A DNA stretch of 64,000 nucleotides from Clostridia bacterium (lineage in GTDB: Bacteria; Bacillota_A; Clostridia; Christensenellales; Aristaeellaceae): positions 48,914 to 112,913 of the forward strand of contig JAGBBE010000093.1 of NCBI GenBank assembly GCA_017938645.1. The letters run 5' to 3'. Made by a program: the position numbers and the translations under genes. Below the pieces are notes generated by a model, which was not told where the DNA came from, made no database searches, and saw nothing but the letters and a program-made list of their open reading frames with translations. Positions 8,580 to 17,307 of the stretch are shown piece after piece; position 1 is the first letter of the stretch; each line of letters begins with the position of its first letter.

Positions 8580-9353
8580 TCAGTCCATTTTGAGAATGTT
8601 CAGGGTTTCCTGCGCCGCCTGTGCATCAAAGGGAACGTCAATTTCCACGGAGATGCAGCCGTCATACCCGGCCTCGTTCTTCAGCCGGGCGATGCGTGCG
8701 CGATGGATCTCCCGTTTTTCTGTTTTCAGATAAGAGCGTGCGCGGGGCGAACCTGCATCGTCGGAAATATGCGCGTGCGCGATTTTTCCGGCGTAGCTGC
8801 CAAGCGGAATATCCGCCTCCTGCGAATGCTCCATGTTGTAGAAGTCGATCACCAGCCTGAGGTTTTCCTCGTCCGCCAGAGCCCGAAGACGTTCCGCCTC
8901 TTCAAAGCGGTTGATGAAGTTGCAGTAGCAGGGCCCCAGCGCCTCGATGCACACGGTGATGCCATAGGGCGCAAAGGCGCGGCTGGTTTCCTTCATGAAG
9001 GCTACCGCCTGTTCCCAGGCCAGATTCACGTCAAACCCCGGTGCGAGCATCCGGCTGAAGGGCGAACCCACGCCCACGGTCTGTACGCCGAGGGCATGCG
9101 CACGCTTTGCCAGATGCTGCGCATATTCACGGGCGGTTTCCAGCGAAAATTTTTCGCCGATGATGGCGACCTCCGGCGGACAGTAAGCATTGAGACCCAG
9201 ACAGGGTTTTCCTCCGGCGACTGCCGCTTTGAGTTCTTCGAACTGCGCGTCCGTCATCGCAGCCACCTGACGGCCGGCAAACTCCACGTAGTCATAGCCG
9301 CTTGCACATGCCGCCTCATAATCCTGAGGCGTGACGACGATTCCATAGCGCAT
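8580..9353 (-). CDS. Sugar phosphate isomerase/epimerase (AP-endonuclase-2 TIM barrel)
   Basis: A 257-residue protein of the xylose-isomerase-like TIM-barrel family. Candidate metal ligands lie in CIEALGP, LVIDFYNM, AHAHISD and SVEIDVPF, the usual four-strand arrangement. Relatives include hydroxypyruvate isomerase, 2-oxo-tetronate isomerase (OtnI) and ketose 3-epimerases. The start at 9353 is chosen because AGAGGTG lies about eight bases upstream, formed in part from the stop codon of the preceding gene. An isomerase or epimerase of this type beside a DUF1537 kinase and a class II aldolase is what tetronate pathways contain, which favours a keto-acid sugar substrate. Confidence 0.8.
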   Translation of the reverse strand: MRYGIVVTPQDYEAACASGYDYVEFAGRQVAAMTDAQFEELKAAVAGGKPCLGLNAYCPPEVAIIGEKFSLETAREYAQHLAKRAHALGVQTVGVGSPFSRMLAPGFDVNLAWEQAVAFMKETSRAFAPYGITVCIEALGPCYCNFINRFEEAERLRALADEENLRLVIDFYNMEHSQEADIPLGSYAGKIAHAHISDDAGSPRARSYLKTEKREIHRARIARLKNEAGYDGCISVEIDVPFDAQAAQETLNILKMD

Positions 9354-9360
9354 GTTCTTT

Positions 9361-9789
9361 TCACCTCTTGTCGATAAAGTTGATGCCGTACTCGTCAGGT
9401 CTGCGGCACAGGTCCACGCCGAGAATCTCAATCAGACAGATCTCAGCCAGATACTGCACCTCACAGCCGGGCTCGACATGTCCGCCGTAGCTGTTCTCGG
9501 GATCGCAGAATGCGGCGTGCAGATGAGGCTCGCCATCGATCACCAAACCCTGCAGCGCACACAGCTCGGTGGGTTTTTCGTAGGTGATATAGGTGTTGGT
9601 GGCGTCGGCCTCCAGCGTTTCAATGCGGTGATAGCTGGCCTTGCGAAGCGAACCGATGCAGCTGGCAACCACTGCATTTTTTACACCCAGACGCTTGCAT
9701 TCGGCGGCGATGCTGTTGAGAACATCCTCGCCCTTGAACAGGTGGATCACGATCCAGCGGCCAAACTGATTGCTTTCAAAGGTATTCAT
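9361..9789 (-). CDS. PCC/DUF296-domain protein
   Basis: A 142-residue single-domain protein of the PCC (plants and prokaryotes conserved, DUF296) family. The metal-binding pattern is visible as GEPHLHAAFCD plus GGHVEPG. Bacterial stand-alone members often sit in metabolic operons and are annotated as DNA-binding only by analogy with plant AT-hook proteins; no AT hook is present here. Its role is unknown. Its place between the ABC permease and the isomerase suggests a small enzyme or metabolite sensor of this pathway. Confidence 0.78.
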   Translation of the reverse strand: MNTFESNQFGRWIVIHLFKGEDVLNSIAAECKRLGVKNAVVASCIGSLRKASYHRIETLEADATNTYITYEKPTELCALQGLVIDGEPHLHAAFCDPENSYGGHVEPGCEVQYLAEICLIEILGVDLCRRPDEYGINFIDKR

Positions 9790-9831
9790 GCATGCTCCCC
9801 TTTCTGACGTGTGTAATTGGTGAACCTGTGA

Positions 9832-10668
9832 TTAGCCCTTGACGCTGCCTGCGGTCACACCGTCAACCAGATAGCGCTGCAGCGCGATGAACATGATCAT
9901 CAGCGGAGCCAGCGATACCACGGACATGGCGAACAGAGCGCCCCAGTAGCTGTTGCCCATGGAGTCCACGTACTGGCGCAGCGCCAGAGCAGTGGTGTAG
10001 GTACCTACATTGCTGAGGTAGATCATCTGGGAGAAGAAGTCGTTCCACGTCCAGATGAAGGAGAAGATGCAGGTGGTGATGATGGAAGGCACGCACAGCG
10101 GCATGATGATCTGCAGATAATGCTGGAAGAATCCGCAGCCGTCGATGCGGCTGGCTTCGTCCAGCTCCTTGGGCAGGCCGCGCATGTACTGCGTCATCAT
10201 GAACACGAAGAAGCCTTCCGTTGCAAAGAACTTGCAAACCGTGAGGGGCAGATAGGTGTTGATCCAGTTGAGGTGGTTATAGATGATGTACTGCGGGATC
10301 AGGCGGACATGGCCGGGCAGCATGAGAGTGCCCATCATGATCGCAAACCAGAACGAGCGCAGCGGGAAGTTCAATTTGGAGAACGCATAGGCCGTCAGAG
10401 AACAGCTGATGACGTTGCCGATGATAACGATGAATACCAGCAGGAAAGAGTTTTTCAGGAATACACCAAAGGAGTATCCGGAAATACCCTGCCAGCCATA
10501 GGCATAGCTGTCAAAGGTCCATACGCTGGGCAGCAGGGAGGAACTCTGGAAGATCTCCGTGGCTGGTTTGAAGGAGCCGGAAAGCATCCACAGCAGCGGA
10601 TAGATCATGAAAATGCCGAAAAGGATAACGGGAACATGGAAACGTGCGGCTTTCAGAAACTTTTTCAT
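9832..10668 (-). CDS. Carbohydrate ABC transporter permease (MalG type)
   Basis: A 278-residue inner-membrane permease of the CUT1 class with about six membrane segments. The EAA loop reads ELDEASRIDGCGFFQHYLQI and mediates contact with the ATPase. The typical ending YLVDGVTAGSVKG is present. The start at 10668 follows GGAG; the longer frame to 10713 lacks a ribosome site. It pairs with the MalF-type permease just upstream and with the SBP at 11683. No ATPase gene is in the operon, so a shared MsmK/UgpC-like ATPase encoded elsewhere is assumed. Confidence 0.9.
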   Translation of the reverse strand: MKKFLKAARFHVPVILFGIFMIYPLLWMLSGSFKPATEIFQSSSLLPSVWTFDSYAYGWQGISGYSFGVFLKNSFLLVFIVIIGNVISCSLTAYAFSKLNFPLRSFWFAIMMGTLMLPGHVRLIPQYIIYNHLNWINTYLPLTVCKFFATEGFFVFMMTQYMRGLPKELDEASRIDGCGFFQHYLQIIMPLCVPSIITTCIFSFIWTWNDFFSQMIYLSNVGTYTTALALRQYVDSMGNSYWGALFAMSVVSLAPLMIMFIALQRYLVDGVTAGSVKG

Positions 10669-10684
10669 ATGCCCATCTCCTTTC

Positions 10685-11566
10685 TTAATCGTAGTAAACC
10701 CACTTGTTGGCAAAGGCGAACATCAGGGCAGTGATCGCACCGATGATGGCCAGCAGCACCCACGCCATGGCGGAAGCGTAGCCCATCTGGAATTCGCGGA
10801 AGGCCTTCAAGTAGAGATAGAGCGAGTAGAACAGGGTGGAATTCAGCGGCGAACCAGTACCGCCGGAGATAATGAACGCGGAGGTAAAGGACTGGAACGC
10901 ATTGATGAACTGCATAACGATGTTGAAGAACACCATCGGAGTAAGCAAAGGAAGGGTGATCTGGAAGAACTGGCGAACCTTGCTTGCACCGTCAATGGTT
11001 GCGGCCTCGTAGTAATCCTCAGGAATCTGCTTCAGGGAGGCGAGGAAAATAACCATGGTTGCGCCAAACTGCCATACCTGCAGCGCGATCAGCGTATACA
11101 GAGCGGTAGACGGGGAAGCAATCCAGTTTTTGCCGGCAACGCCAAAAATGCCAAGCACCTGATTGACGATACCGGTTTTGTTAAAGAGGTTACGCCACAG
11201 AACGGAGACAGCCACGCTGCCGCCGAACAGAGAGGGCAGGTAGTAGGCCGCGCGGTAGAAGCGCACGCCGGGTCGATCCTTTTTGAAAATAACAGCCAGA
11301 AGCAGTGCAAAAGCCAGCTGCAGCGGCACGCCCAGAAACACGAATTTGACCGTAACTTCCAGACTCTTGATAAACTTTGCGTCCTTGGTAAAGAGTTTGA
11401 CATAGTTGCCGAAACCAACCCAAATTGGATCGGTCAGCATATCAAACGACGTAAAGGAATAGAAAAAGGACATGACCATGGGAATCAAAGTGAAACAAAA
11501 CAGACCCAGAAGCCAGGGTGTCATGAACAAGTAGCCTGCAATCGCTTCTTTGCGTTTTTGAAGCAT
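10685..11566 (-). CDS. Carbohydrate ABC transporter permease (MalF/UgpA type)
   Basis: A 293-residue permease beginning MLQKRKEAIAGYLFMTPW, with the EAA loop DYYEAATIDGASKVRQFFQI near residue 190. It forms the membrane channel with the MalG-type partner 16 bases downstream. Strong GGAGGAGG precedes the ATG. The 116-base gap separating it from the SBP gene holds a 15-bp hairpin. Confidence 0.9.
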   Translation of the reverse strand: MLQKRKEAIAGYLFMTPWLLGLFCFTLIPMVMSFFYSFTSFDMLTDPIWVGFGNYVKLFTKDAKFIKSLEVTVKFVFLGVPLQLAFALLLAVIFKKDRPGVRFYRAAYYLPSLFGGSVAVSVLWRNLFNKTGIVNQVLGIFGVAGKNWIASPSTALYTLIALQVWQFGATMVIFLASLKQIPEDYYEAATIDGASKVRQFFQITLPLLTPMVFFNIVMQFINAFQSFTSAFIISGGTGSPLNSTLFYSLYLYLKAFREFQMGYASAMAWVLLAIIGAITALMFAFANKWVYYD

Positions 11567-11616
11567 GTGAACCTCCTCCCACCCCGACCATTGGGGTACT
11601 TTTCATTGATAAGAAA

Positions 11617-11649
11617 GGAGGCCGCGGTGAATGGTTCGCCGCGGCCTCC
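11617..11649 (-). other. Stem-loop after SBP gene 11683-12972
   Basis: A 15-bp stem with one G-U pair (11617-11631 with 11635-11649) and a 3-base loop. No long U tract follows on the minus strand, so partial termination or protection of SBP mRNA is more likely than full termination. Confidence 0.6.
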
Positions 11650-11682
11650 CGTAGCATCACGGGGCAACCCGCGAAAGGAATC

Positions 11683-12972
11683 TTACTTCTTGTTTTCCTC
11701 GATGATGGCGTTGGCCTGCTCGACGAAGCTGGCAGCAGCCTCGGCGGGAGTCATGGCTTCGAAAGCCACGGCTTCACGGCAGTCGCCGAACACGGTATCG
11801 ATGGCGTTGGCGCCGGTGGGAGCGAAGTTGATGCCCTTCTCAACGAAGGTGGCAACCTCGTTCACGAAGTTGATGGCGGTAACGTTGGGAGCGTCAAGCA
11901 TGGGAGAGATGTACTCAGCCATCTTGGTGTTGCAGGGTACGCCCTGGTCCATCAGCATGTACTGAGCAGCGCCTTCCTTGTTGGCGATGAAGTCGAGCAG
12001 CTTGCCGGCGGCTTCAACCTTATCCTCGGCCACGGAAGCGGAGATGGACCACAGAGCGCCCTCGATGAAAGCGCCGGTCACGCCGTTGTCGCCCTTGGGC
12101 ATGTGGCAAACATCCAGCTCGTCGTTGGCCAGGTAGGCAACATACTGCCACAGCTGGTTGACGGGCAGGTTGAACATGGCAACCCTCTTGGTGGAGAACA
12201 GGTTCTGCTCCAGGGTAGCGGTAGCAGCTTCGGCAACGGTCTCGGCATCCGGAATGGCGTCGGCGTCGCGCAGAGCCTTCCAGTAGCCCCACCAGCCTTC
12301 AGCGTCTTCCACGGTGGAGCCCAGCTGGCCATCGGCGGTGTAGAGATCGCGGCCATTGGAGCGTACCCAGTACTGGTAAGCGGTGTAGCCGGTGACCTCG
12401 CCGATCAGGTAAGCGTCGATACCCTTTTCCAGAGCCTTGGCGCGGAATTCCTTGCACAGTTCGGCGAACTGGGACCAGGTCACAACCTCGTCGATGGGAT
12501 ACTCGAAGCCAACTTCTTCGCACAGGGTCTTGTTGATCATGAGGGTCTGCACGGTCAGGCCCATGGGGATGCCGATCAGCTTGCCGCCGACGACGCCGTT
12601 GGCCTGCACGGAAGCAGGAATGTCGGTGGTGTCGAGGATGCCCTTCTCAACCAGAGAGGTCAGATCATACAGAGCGCTGCGGCCTGCATAGTCAGCCACA
12701 TACTGGGCATGCATACCCATGACTTCGGGGGCGTCGCCGCCGGCAACCATGGTGGGCAGCTTGGACCAGTAGTCAGCCCAGGTAGCGGTCAGGCGCTCAA
12801 CCTTGATGCCGGGGTTCTCGGCTTCGAAAGCGTCCATGATCTTGTTGTACTTCTCGTGGCGGGCGGTGTCGCCCCACCACATGATGCGGATGGTGGTGTC
12901 CTCAGCCAGAGCGACGGAGCAGATGGACAGCAGCATCATGGCGGCCATCAGCAGAGACAGGAACTTCTTCAT
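11683..12972 (-). CDS. Extracellular sugar-binding protein of an ABC importer
   Basis: A 429-residue type 1 solute-binding protein. The signal peptide (MKKFLSLLMAAMMLL, then SVALAED) has a good signal-peptidase-I site after ALA. A cysteine is present, but isoleucine at -1 makes a poor lipobox. The mature part starts TTIRIMWWGDTARHEKY, typical of family 1 oligosaccharide-binding proteins. It delivers substrate to the two permeases downstream. It is first of the importer genes and lies 66 bases after the RraA gene, under the regulated promoter at 13801. GGAAGG before the ATG supports the start. Confidence 0.9.
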   Translation of the reverse strand: MKKFLSLLMAAMMLLSICSVALAEDTTIRIMWWGDTARHEKYNKIMDAFEAENPGIKVERLTATWADYWSKLPTMVAGGDAPEVMGMHAQYVADYAGRSALYDLTSLVEKGILDTTDIPASVQANGVVGGKLIGIPMGLTVQTLMINKTLCEEVGFEYPIDEVVTWSQFAELCKEFRAKALEKGIDAYLIGEVTGYTAYQYWVRSNGRDLYTADGQLGSTVEDAEGWWGYWKALRDADAIPDAETVAEAATATLEQNLFSTKRVAMFNLPVNQLWQYVAYLANDELDVCHMPKGDNGVTGAFIEGALWSISASVAEDKVEAAGKLLDFIANKEGAAQYMLMDQGVPCNTKMAEYISPMLDAPNVTAINFVNEVATFVEKGINFAPTGANAIDTVFGDCREAVAFEAMTPAEAAASFVEQANAIIEENKK

Positions 12973-13038
12973 GTTGGGACCTTCCTTTCTTTTTTAGGTA
13001 ATAGAGTTACGGGGTGTCCAAACCGTTGTCAGAAAGAA

Positions 13039-13755
13039 TTACTTCTTCTCTTCAACGGGAATGACCGTGTCGTCGAGCTCCCAGCCCAGATCCTTGTACA
13101 GCTGCTGGCGGCTGGCCTTGTCGCCGTTCATCTCCTGCCAGGCGTACTTGGCGACGTCGTAAGCCACTTTGCGCGGCACGACGATGACGCCGTCGTTGTC
13201 AGCCACGACCACGTCGCCCGGATAAATGGCAACGCCGCCGATAGCGATCGGGATGTCCTTCTCGAGGTAGCGGATACGAGCCTGATCCATGCCCTGGGAA
13301 ACATGCTTGGACCATACGGGGATCTTCTGCATGATGACTTCGTCGGTGTCGCGGATGCCGCCGCCGTTGGTCAGGAAGCCAACGCAGCCCTTCTTCAGGC
13401 AGGAGAGGGTGTTGTTGGAGCCCAGCAGGCCAACGTCCAGACCGGCGATGTCCAGACACATGAAGTCGCCTTCTTCAATGTCCTTGCCCCAGGGATCGGT
13501 GCAGACATTGCCGTAGTACCAGTGAGCCCACTTGGTGTACTCGTCGCCGGTGCAGGTAGGAGCGGGACCTTCGTAAGGCAGGTAACGGGCGGTGCGGGCG
13601 ATGCCGACCACATGGGCGGGGAACAGAGGACGAACGCTCTTGTCCACGGTGCCGTAGTGATGGTAACCCATCCAGTCCATACCGTCACGAACGTCCGTTA
13701 CGCGGCAGGGGCTGAAAAGCTCGATCAATTTTTTGTTTTCCTCTTGATAAGTCAT
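13039..13755 (-). CDS. RraA-family protein (HMG-aldolase/oxaloacetate decarboxylase-like), copy 1
   Basis: A 238-residue member of the RraA superfamily. The conserved active-site block TNGGGIRDTDEVI carries the Arg-Asp pair that binds metal and substrate in 4-hydroxy-4-methyl-2-oxoglutarate aldolases, and GDVVVADNDGVIVVP is the typical late motif. Such proteins are pyruvate aldolases or decarboxylases in many bacteria; a role in RNase E control is not expected in Firmicutes. It is the first gene of the large operon, directly behind an operator-bearing promoter. A paralogue lies at 17308 in the other unit of the same regulon; the pair share long blocks such as RVTDVRDGMDW. Confidence 0.85.
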   Translation of the reverse strand: MTYQEENKKLIELFSPCRVTDVRDGMDWMGYHHYGTVDKSVRPLFPAHVVGIARTARYLPYEGPAPTCTGDEYTKWAHWYYGNVCTDPWGKDIEEGDFMCLDIAGLDVGLLGSNNTLSCLKKGCVGFLTNGGGIRDTDEVIMQKIPVWSKHVSQGMDQARIRYLEKDIPIAIGGVAIYPGDVVVADNDGVIVVPRKVAYDVAKYAWQEMNGDKASRQQLYKDLGWELDDTVIPVEEKK

Positions 13756-13800
13756 AGCTGTTTTCTCCTTTCGCGCGTCATCGGCGCTTTTGATGATTTC

Positions 13801-13845
13801 ATTATAGCCTTGTCAACCGAAAGTTTCTACTCATTTTTTGTCTTT
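13801..13845 (-). promoter_or_regulatory. Regulated promoter P2 with AraC-type operator copy 1
   Basis: -10 TATAAT at 13801-13806. Seventeen bases upstream is the 22-base element 13824-13845 (minus strand AAAGACAAAAAATGAGTAGAA, then A). It takes the place of a -35 box, which is otherwise poor, as expected for an activator-dependent promoter. It drives the RraA-SBP-permease operon. Confidence 0.65.
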
Positions 13846-13960
13846 GATACGGCGATATCATGTTAATTTTCAATCATTTTCTGCACACCATATCAAAATT
13901 TGTTCAATTTTTATCATTTTTGATTTTGTCAATTTCTTTTATTTTATTGTATTTATAACA

Positions 13961-14002
13961 AAAACAAAAAAACAGGGGCAAAAAAATGCGCAAATTGCCC
14001 CC
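13961..14002 (-). terminator. Terminator between tandem promoters P1 and P2
   Basis: On the minus strand GGGGCAA (13995-14001) pairs with TTGCCCC (13975-13981) and is followed by TGTTTTTTTGTTTTT. It would stop transcripts from P1 after about 150 bases. Confidence 0.55.
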
Positions 14003-14125
14003 GTACACATAAGTTACTCATTTTTTGAAGTTTTACAGGTGTGACGACAGTTCGCAGACAGATGCGATATTCCGCTGGCGGCTGATGGGTGAAAAAAAAG
14101 ATATTCCCGGTTTGTTTTCACCTTC

Positions 14126-14171
14126 ATTATATCGAATCAACAATCCACATTTCTACTCATATTCTGTCTTT
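14126..14171 (-). promoter_or_regulatory. Promoter P1 with AraC-type operator copy 2
   Basis: -10 TATAAT at 14126-14131. Eighteen bases upstream is element 14150-14171, identical to copy 1 at 20 of 22 bases. No protein gene begins before the terminator at 13961. Confidence 0.6.
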
Positions 14172-14257
14172 TTGCGTTTATAATCCGGTTTTCTTCCATA
14201 TTTGACAAACAAAAAGCCGTATCCGGTTGGATACAGCTCTTTGTTTCCGGAATGGAT

Positions 14258-15127
14258 TCATTCCTTCTTTTTGGACAGCCTGAGTTTGCGGTATTCCGTG
14301 GGCGACAGCTTGCCGGTTTGCTGCTTGAAAACGCGGTTGAACGTCTGTACGCTGGAAAAGCCCACCAGCTCGGAAATCTCCGACACGCTGAAGTCCGTAA
14401 CCCACAAAAGCCGCTGCGCACGGTTGACACGAAGCACGTTGAGATATTCCACAAAGGTGATGCCGGTGTTTTTTCTGATGTACTTGGAGCAATAGGTTTC
14501 CGTAAGCCCCAGATGATCCGCCAGCATTTTCAGCGTCAGCTTTTCCGAGCAGTGCTCCTGCATATAGGCAATCGCCTGCCCCATGTAGCGGTGGCTGGAT
14601 ATCTCCGCCCTCTCGCCCATCTGCACCAGTTCAGGATGCGCCAGAAGGTACGCCGTCATCTCGCAGATTTTGCCAAAGCAGTCGAAGGCGTCGTACGTTT
14701 CCGGCTGATCGTGAATCATCCTGCGCATCAGTTCCTTGAGATAGTCATCCGTACGGGCGATGAAAACGCGGCTGTACATCTCTCCGATTGCGTTTTTCTC
14801 CTCCGGATCCAGAAACGGCAGCAGCAGCCATTCGTCCAGAAACTTGACCTTTACAATATCTGCGTCTACCTTTTTCTGCTGATACTGATGCAGCGCATAG
14901 CCGCAGACACTGAGGATTTCGCCCTCGTGCACCGTGTAGAGCTTTTTGTCGACCATGATCTCCACTTCGCCGCGCGTTACATAGGCAAGCTCGACTTCCT
15001 TGTGCACATGCTTATCCGACACATAAAACGTATCCACCGGCGAGCACTGCGGCTTGCCCAGAAAAAGGTGATACAATTCGATTGCCGACTGCGGATTCAT
15101 GCGGATTTCATTCTTGCTGATTGCCAT
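14258..15127 (-). CDS. AraC-family transcriptional regulator 1
   Basis: A 289-residue regulator. The N-terminal cupin-like sensor (about 1-110, with HKEVELAYVTRGEVEIMVD) is followed by a linker and a C-terminal pair of helix-turn-helices (LKMLADHLGLTETYCSKYI and VSEISELVGFSSVQTFNRVF). The start at 15127 follows GGGGTGA. It has its own promoter at 15185 and a related regulator two genes upstream. Operators with an identical TGAGTAG core lie before three promoters nearby, so this protein or its paralogue is the likely local activator. The inducer is probably the imported sugar acid or its catabolite. Confidence 0.9.
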   Translation of the reverse strand: MAISKNEIRMNPQSAIELYHLFLGKPQCSPVDTFYVSDKHVHKEVELAYVTRGEVEIMVDKKLYTVHEGEILSVCGYALHQYQQKKVDADIVKVKFLDEWLLLPFLDPEEKNAIGEMYSRVFIARTDDYLKELMRRMIHDQPETYDAFDCFGKICEMTAYLLAHPELVQMGERAEISSHRYMGQAIAYMQEHCSEKLTLKMLADHLGLTETYCSKYIRKNTGITFVEYLNVLRVNRAQRLLWVTDFSVSEISELVGFSSVQTFNRVFKQQTGKLSPTEYRKLRLSKKKE

Positions 15128-15184
15128 ACTGTCACCCCGCCCTCTGTTATGCATCTGTGAATAAATACGACGTTTCATATCTTT

Positions 15185-15213
15185 ATTATAAAAACGCAAA
15201 GCTTGTTTGTCAA
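15185..15213 (-). promoter_or_regulatory. Promoter of AraC regulator 1
   Basis: TTGACA (15208-15213), a 17-base spacer and TATAAT (15185-15190) on the minus strand. Both hexamers match consensus, so basal expression independent of the operator-controlled promoters is expected. Confidence 0.75.
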
Positions 15214-15219
15214 CTCGCG

Positions 15220-16368
15220 TTATCCTTTCTCAATCCTGCACAACGCCAGATGCATCAGCACGGCGCCTGCAAACGCCACAGCCGTTGTGATCATCAGAAG
15301 CGAAGGCACGCTTACGCGGTCCAGCAGCGTTCCGCTCGACACATAGGCAATCAGCGAACCCAGCGTTCCCAGCGTACCGGCGTACCACTGTCCGCGCACA
15401 GCGTCCGTTCCTTTGAGCGCCTGCGCGATGTAATACACCGACGCCACAATGTACATGGCCGATCCCAGCGCCTGCGCCGTCTGCGCCATGTATAGTCCGA
15501 CCGCGCCGGGCACAAGCCACATCAGGAGACTCCTAACCACAAAAAACACCGAGCAGAATCTCAGCCAGAAAGAGCAGCGTTTTTTGGTCAGCAGCCAGCT
15601 GAAGGCAAACATTACCGGCAGTTCCAGAAACGCCGCTACCGACATGGCTGTGCCGTGGGCGCCGACGTCGTCCTTCCACACCGCAATCTGATACATGGCG
15701 TTTCGGATACCGCCGTGGCTGATGGTCAGAAGCATTCCAGCCGTCAGAAAGAGCGCCACGCCCGGATTGCGCCGGAAGAACGCAGCTGCTCCGTCGCCTC
15801 CGCGATCCCTTTGCTCCGTCTCCACACGGAGCGTCGGGAACATATGGACTGTCACCGCCAGCCCCAGCGCAAGAATCAGCGTGAACACCGGCACGGTCTT
15901 CATGCCACAGGAAGCAATCAGCCAGCTCGCCAGCTGCGAGGTAATCGAAAACGCAACCGAACCCAGCCCCCTGGCGCGGCCGATATCGATTTTCATTCCA
16001 GCCTTGACGCCCTGCACGCCCAGCGCATTGGCAAAGGAAGGCATGACATTGATCATGGTATTGCCGGCGGCATAAAGCACAACCACCGTCCACAGCCCTA
16101 CCGGCAGCAAAAGTCCGGCCATGGTCAGGCAAAGAATCAGCGAGCACACAAGCAGCACCTGACGAACCGTCAGGCGGCGGCTGTCGTTGAGCGCGCCGAA
16201 AAATGGCTGGAGCAGGAACGACGCACCGGTGGAAAACCCAAGCATGAGGCCTATTTGCGTGTTGTTGAGCCCTGCCTCGAGCAGATAGCGGTTCAGATAG
16301 GTCTGTCCCACGCCGTAGATGCCCCACAGCAGGCACTGCAGCGACGGATAATGAAAACGATGCTTCAT
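15220..16368 (-). CDS. MFS transporter
   Basis: A 382-residue major facilitator protein with about twelve hydrophobic segments. The first part reads LLWGIYGVGQTYLNRYLLEAG and resembles the LacY/NupG-like MFS_1 group that imports sugars or nucleosides with protons. Its start codon overlaps the stop of AraC regulator 2 by four bases (ATGA), and AAGGAGA precedes it. This indicates translational coupling of regulator and carrier. Substrate is probably a compound fed to the same catabolic enzymes. Confidence 0.85.
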   Translation of the reverse strand: MKHRFHYPSLQCLLWGIYGVGQTYLNRYLLEAGLNNTQIGLMLGFSTGASFLLQPFFGALNDSRRLTVRQVLLVCSLILCLTMAGLLLPVGLWTVVVLYAAGNTMINVMPSFANALGVQGVKAGMKIDIGRARGLGSVAFSITSQLASWLIASCGMKTVPVFTLILALGLAVTVHMFPTLRVETEQRDRGGDGAAAFFRRNPGVALFLTAGMLLTISHGGIRNAMYQIAVWKDDVGAHGTAMSVAAFLELPVMFAFSWLLTKKRCSFWLRFCSVFFVVRSLLMWLVPGAVGLYMAQTAQALGSAMYIVASVYYIAQALKGTDAVRGQWYAGTLGTLGSLIAYVSSGTLLDRVSVPSLLMITTAVAFAGAVLMHLALCRIEKG

Positions 16369-17228
16369 ACGACGTCTCCTTCCTTCATTCCGACCCGGTT
16401 GGCACGGGAATTTGCGCGGTATTCCGACGGCGTGCAGCCGCAGATCTTGCGAAATACGCGGTTGAAGGTCTGGATGCTCGCAAATCCCGCCTCCTCAGCG
16501 ATCTGAATGACCGGGCGGTTGGTGTTGGTAAGCAGGTGACGCGCATCGCTGACACGCAGGGTATTGACGAACTCCGTAAACGTCACGCCCAGCATCTGAT
16601 GAAAATATTTGGAGCAGTAGCTCTCGCTCATGCCCATGTGTGCGGCCAGCCTGCCAAGCGTCATCTCCTCGCCGCAATGCAGATGGAGATATTCCAGCGT
16701 TTCCGACAGGCTGCCAAGCCCGGCGATTGCATTTTTGCAAAAGTGCGTAATCAGCTCAGGTTCCTCCAGCAGAAGCGCAGAGAGCCTCATCATCTCCGCC
16801 AGACAGCAATATGCGCACAGCGGCCTGCCCAGATCCTGTTCCAGCGCCGCAAAGATCGCAAAAAGACGTTTGTCTTCTCCCAGCACAAACGCCTGCGAAA
16901 ACAGGTTCCGCATCCGCTGCCGCTCGTCATCATCCCAGAAAGGCGCTTCCAGCCACTGCGCCGCCAGTTTTACACGCAGCGCCGTCACCTCGTTTTCCGG
17001 AGGAACGAATTCATGAATCACAAATCCGCCGATAACCAGCGTCTGGCCCATGCCTACTGTGACGCACTCGTCATCGATGAGCACCTTCAGTTCGCCTGCG
17101 CAGACATGCACCAGTTCCAGTTCTTTATGCAGGCTGCGGGCGCAGGGCATATTCCGCCTGAGCACTGCAAAGTCTATCTGAGCCGCGTTGCGCATTTCAA
17201 ACAGCGTTTCCCGTCCGGCTTCCATCAT
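16365..17228 (-). CDS. AraC-family transcriptional regulator 2
   Basis: A 287-residue paralogue of the regulator at 14258. It has an N-terminal cupin-like domain and C-terminal double helix-turn-helix (LGRLAAHMGMSESYCSKYF; VIQIAEEAGFASIQTFNRVF). GGAGGACAA sets the start at 17228. It lies in the RpiB-RraA-AraC-MFS operon, whose promoter bears the shared operator, so positive autoregulation is possible. Which of the two paralogues binds which operator cannot be decided by sight. Confidence 0.88.
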   Translation of the reverse strand: MMEAGRETLFEMRNAAQIDFAVLRRNMPCARSLHKELELVHVCAGELKVLIDDECVTVGMGQTLVIGGFVIHEFVPPENEVTALRVKLAAQWLEAPFWDDDERQRMRNLFSQAFVLGEDKRLFAIFAALEQDLGRPLCAYCCLAEMMRLSALLLEEPELITHFCKNAIAGLGSLSETLEYLHLHCGEEMTLGRLAAHMGMSESYCSKYFHQMLGVTFTEFVNTLRVSDARHLLTNTNRPVIQIAEEAGFASIQTFNRVFRKICGCTPSEYRANSRANRVGMKEGDVV

Positions 17229-17260
17229 TTGTCCTCCGCCTCCTCGCACGCATGTGCAAA

Positions 17261-17287
17261 GCCGGGGCGAATCATTGCCGCCCCGGC
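17261..17287 (-). other. Stem-loop between RraA copy 2 and AraC regulator 2
   Basis: GCCGGGGCG (17261-17269) pairs with CGCCCCGGC (17279-17287). A short TTTGC follows on the minus strand. Probably a partial terminator that lowers regulator expression. Confidence 0.5.
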
Positions 17288-17307
17288 CTTGTTTTCAAAA
17301 TGCCGAA

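Noticed and set aside
13801..13818. TTGACA immediately before TATAAT in the RraA promoter
   Set aside because: Only four bases separate the hexamers, so TTGACA cannot be the -35 of that -10; the operator element fills the -35 position instead.
12103..13866. Long plus-strand open frame of 587 codons opposite the SBP and RraA genes
   Set aside because: It is the antisense shadow of two clearly identified genes with GC-rich third positions; it shows no family features.
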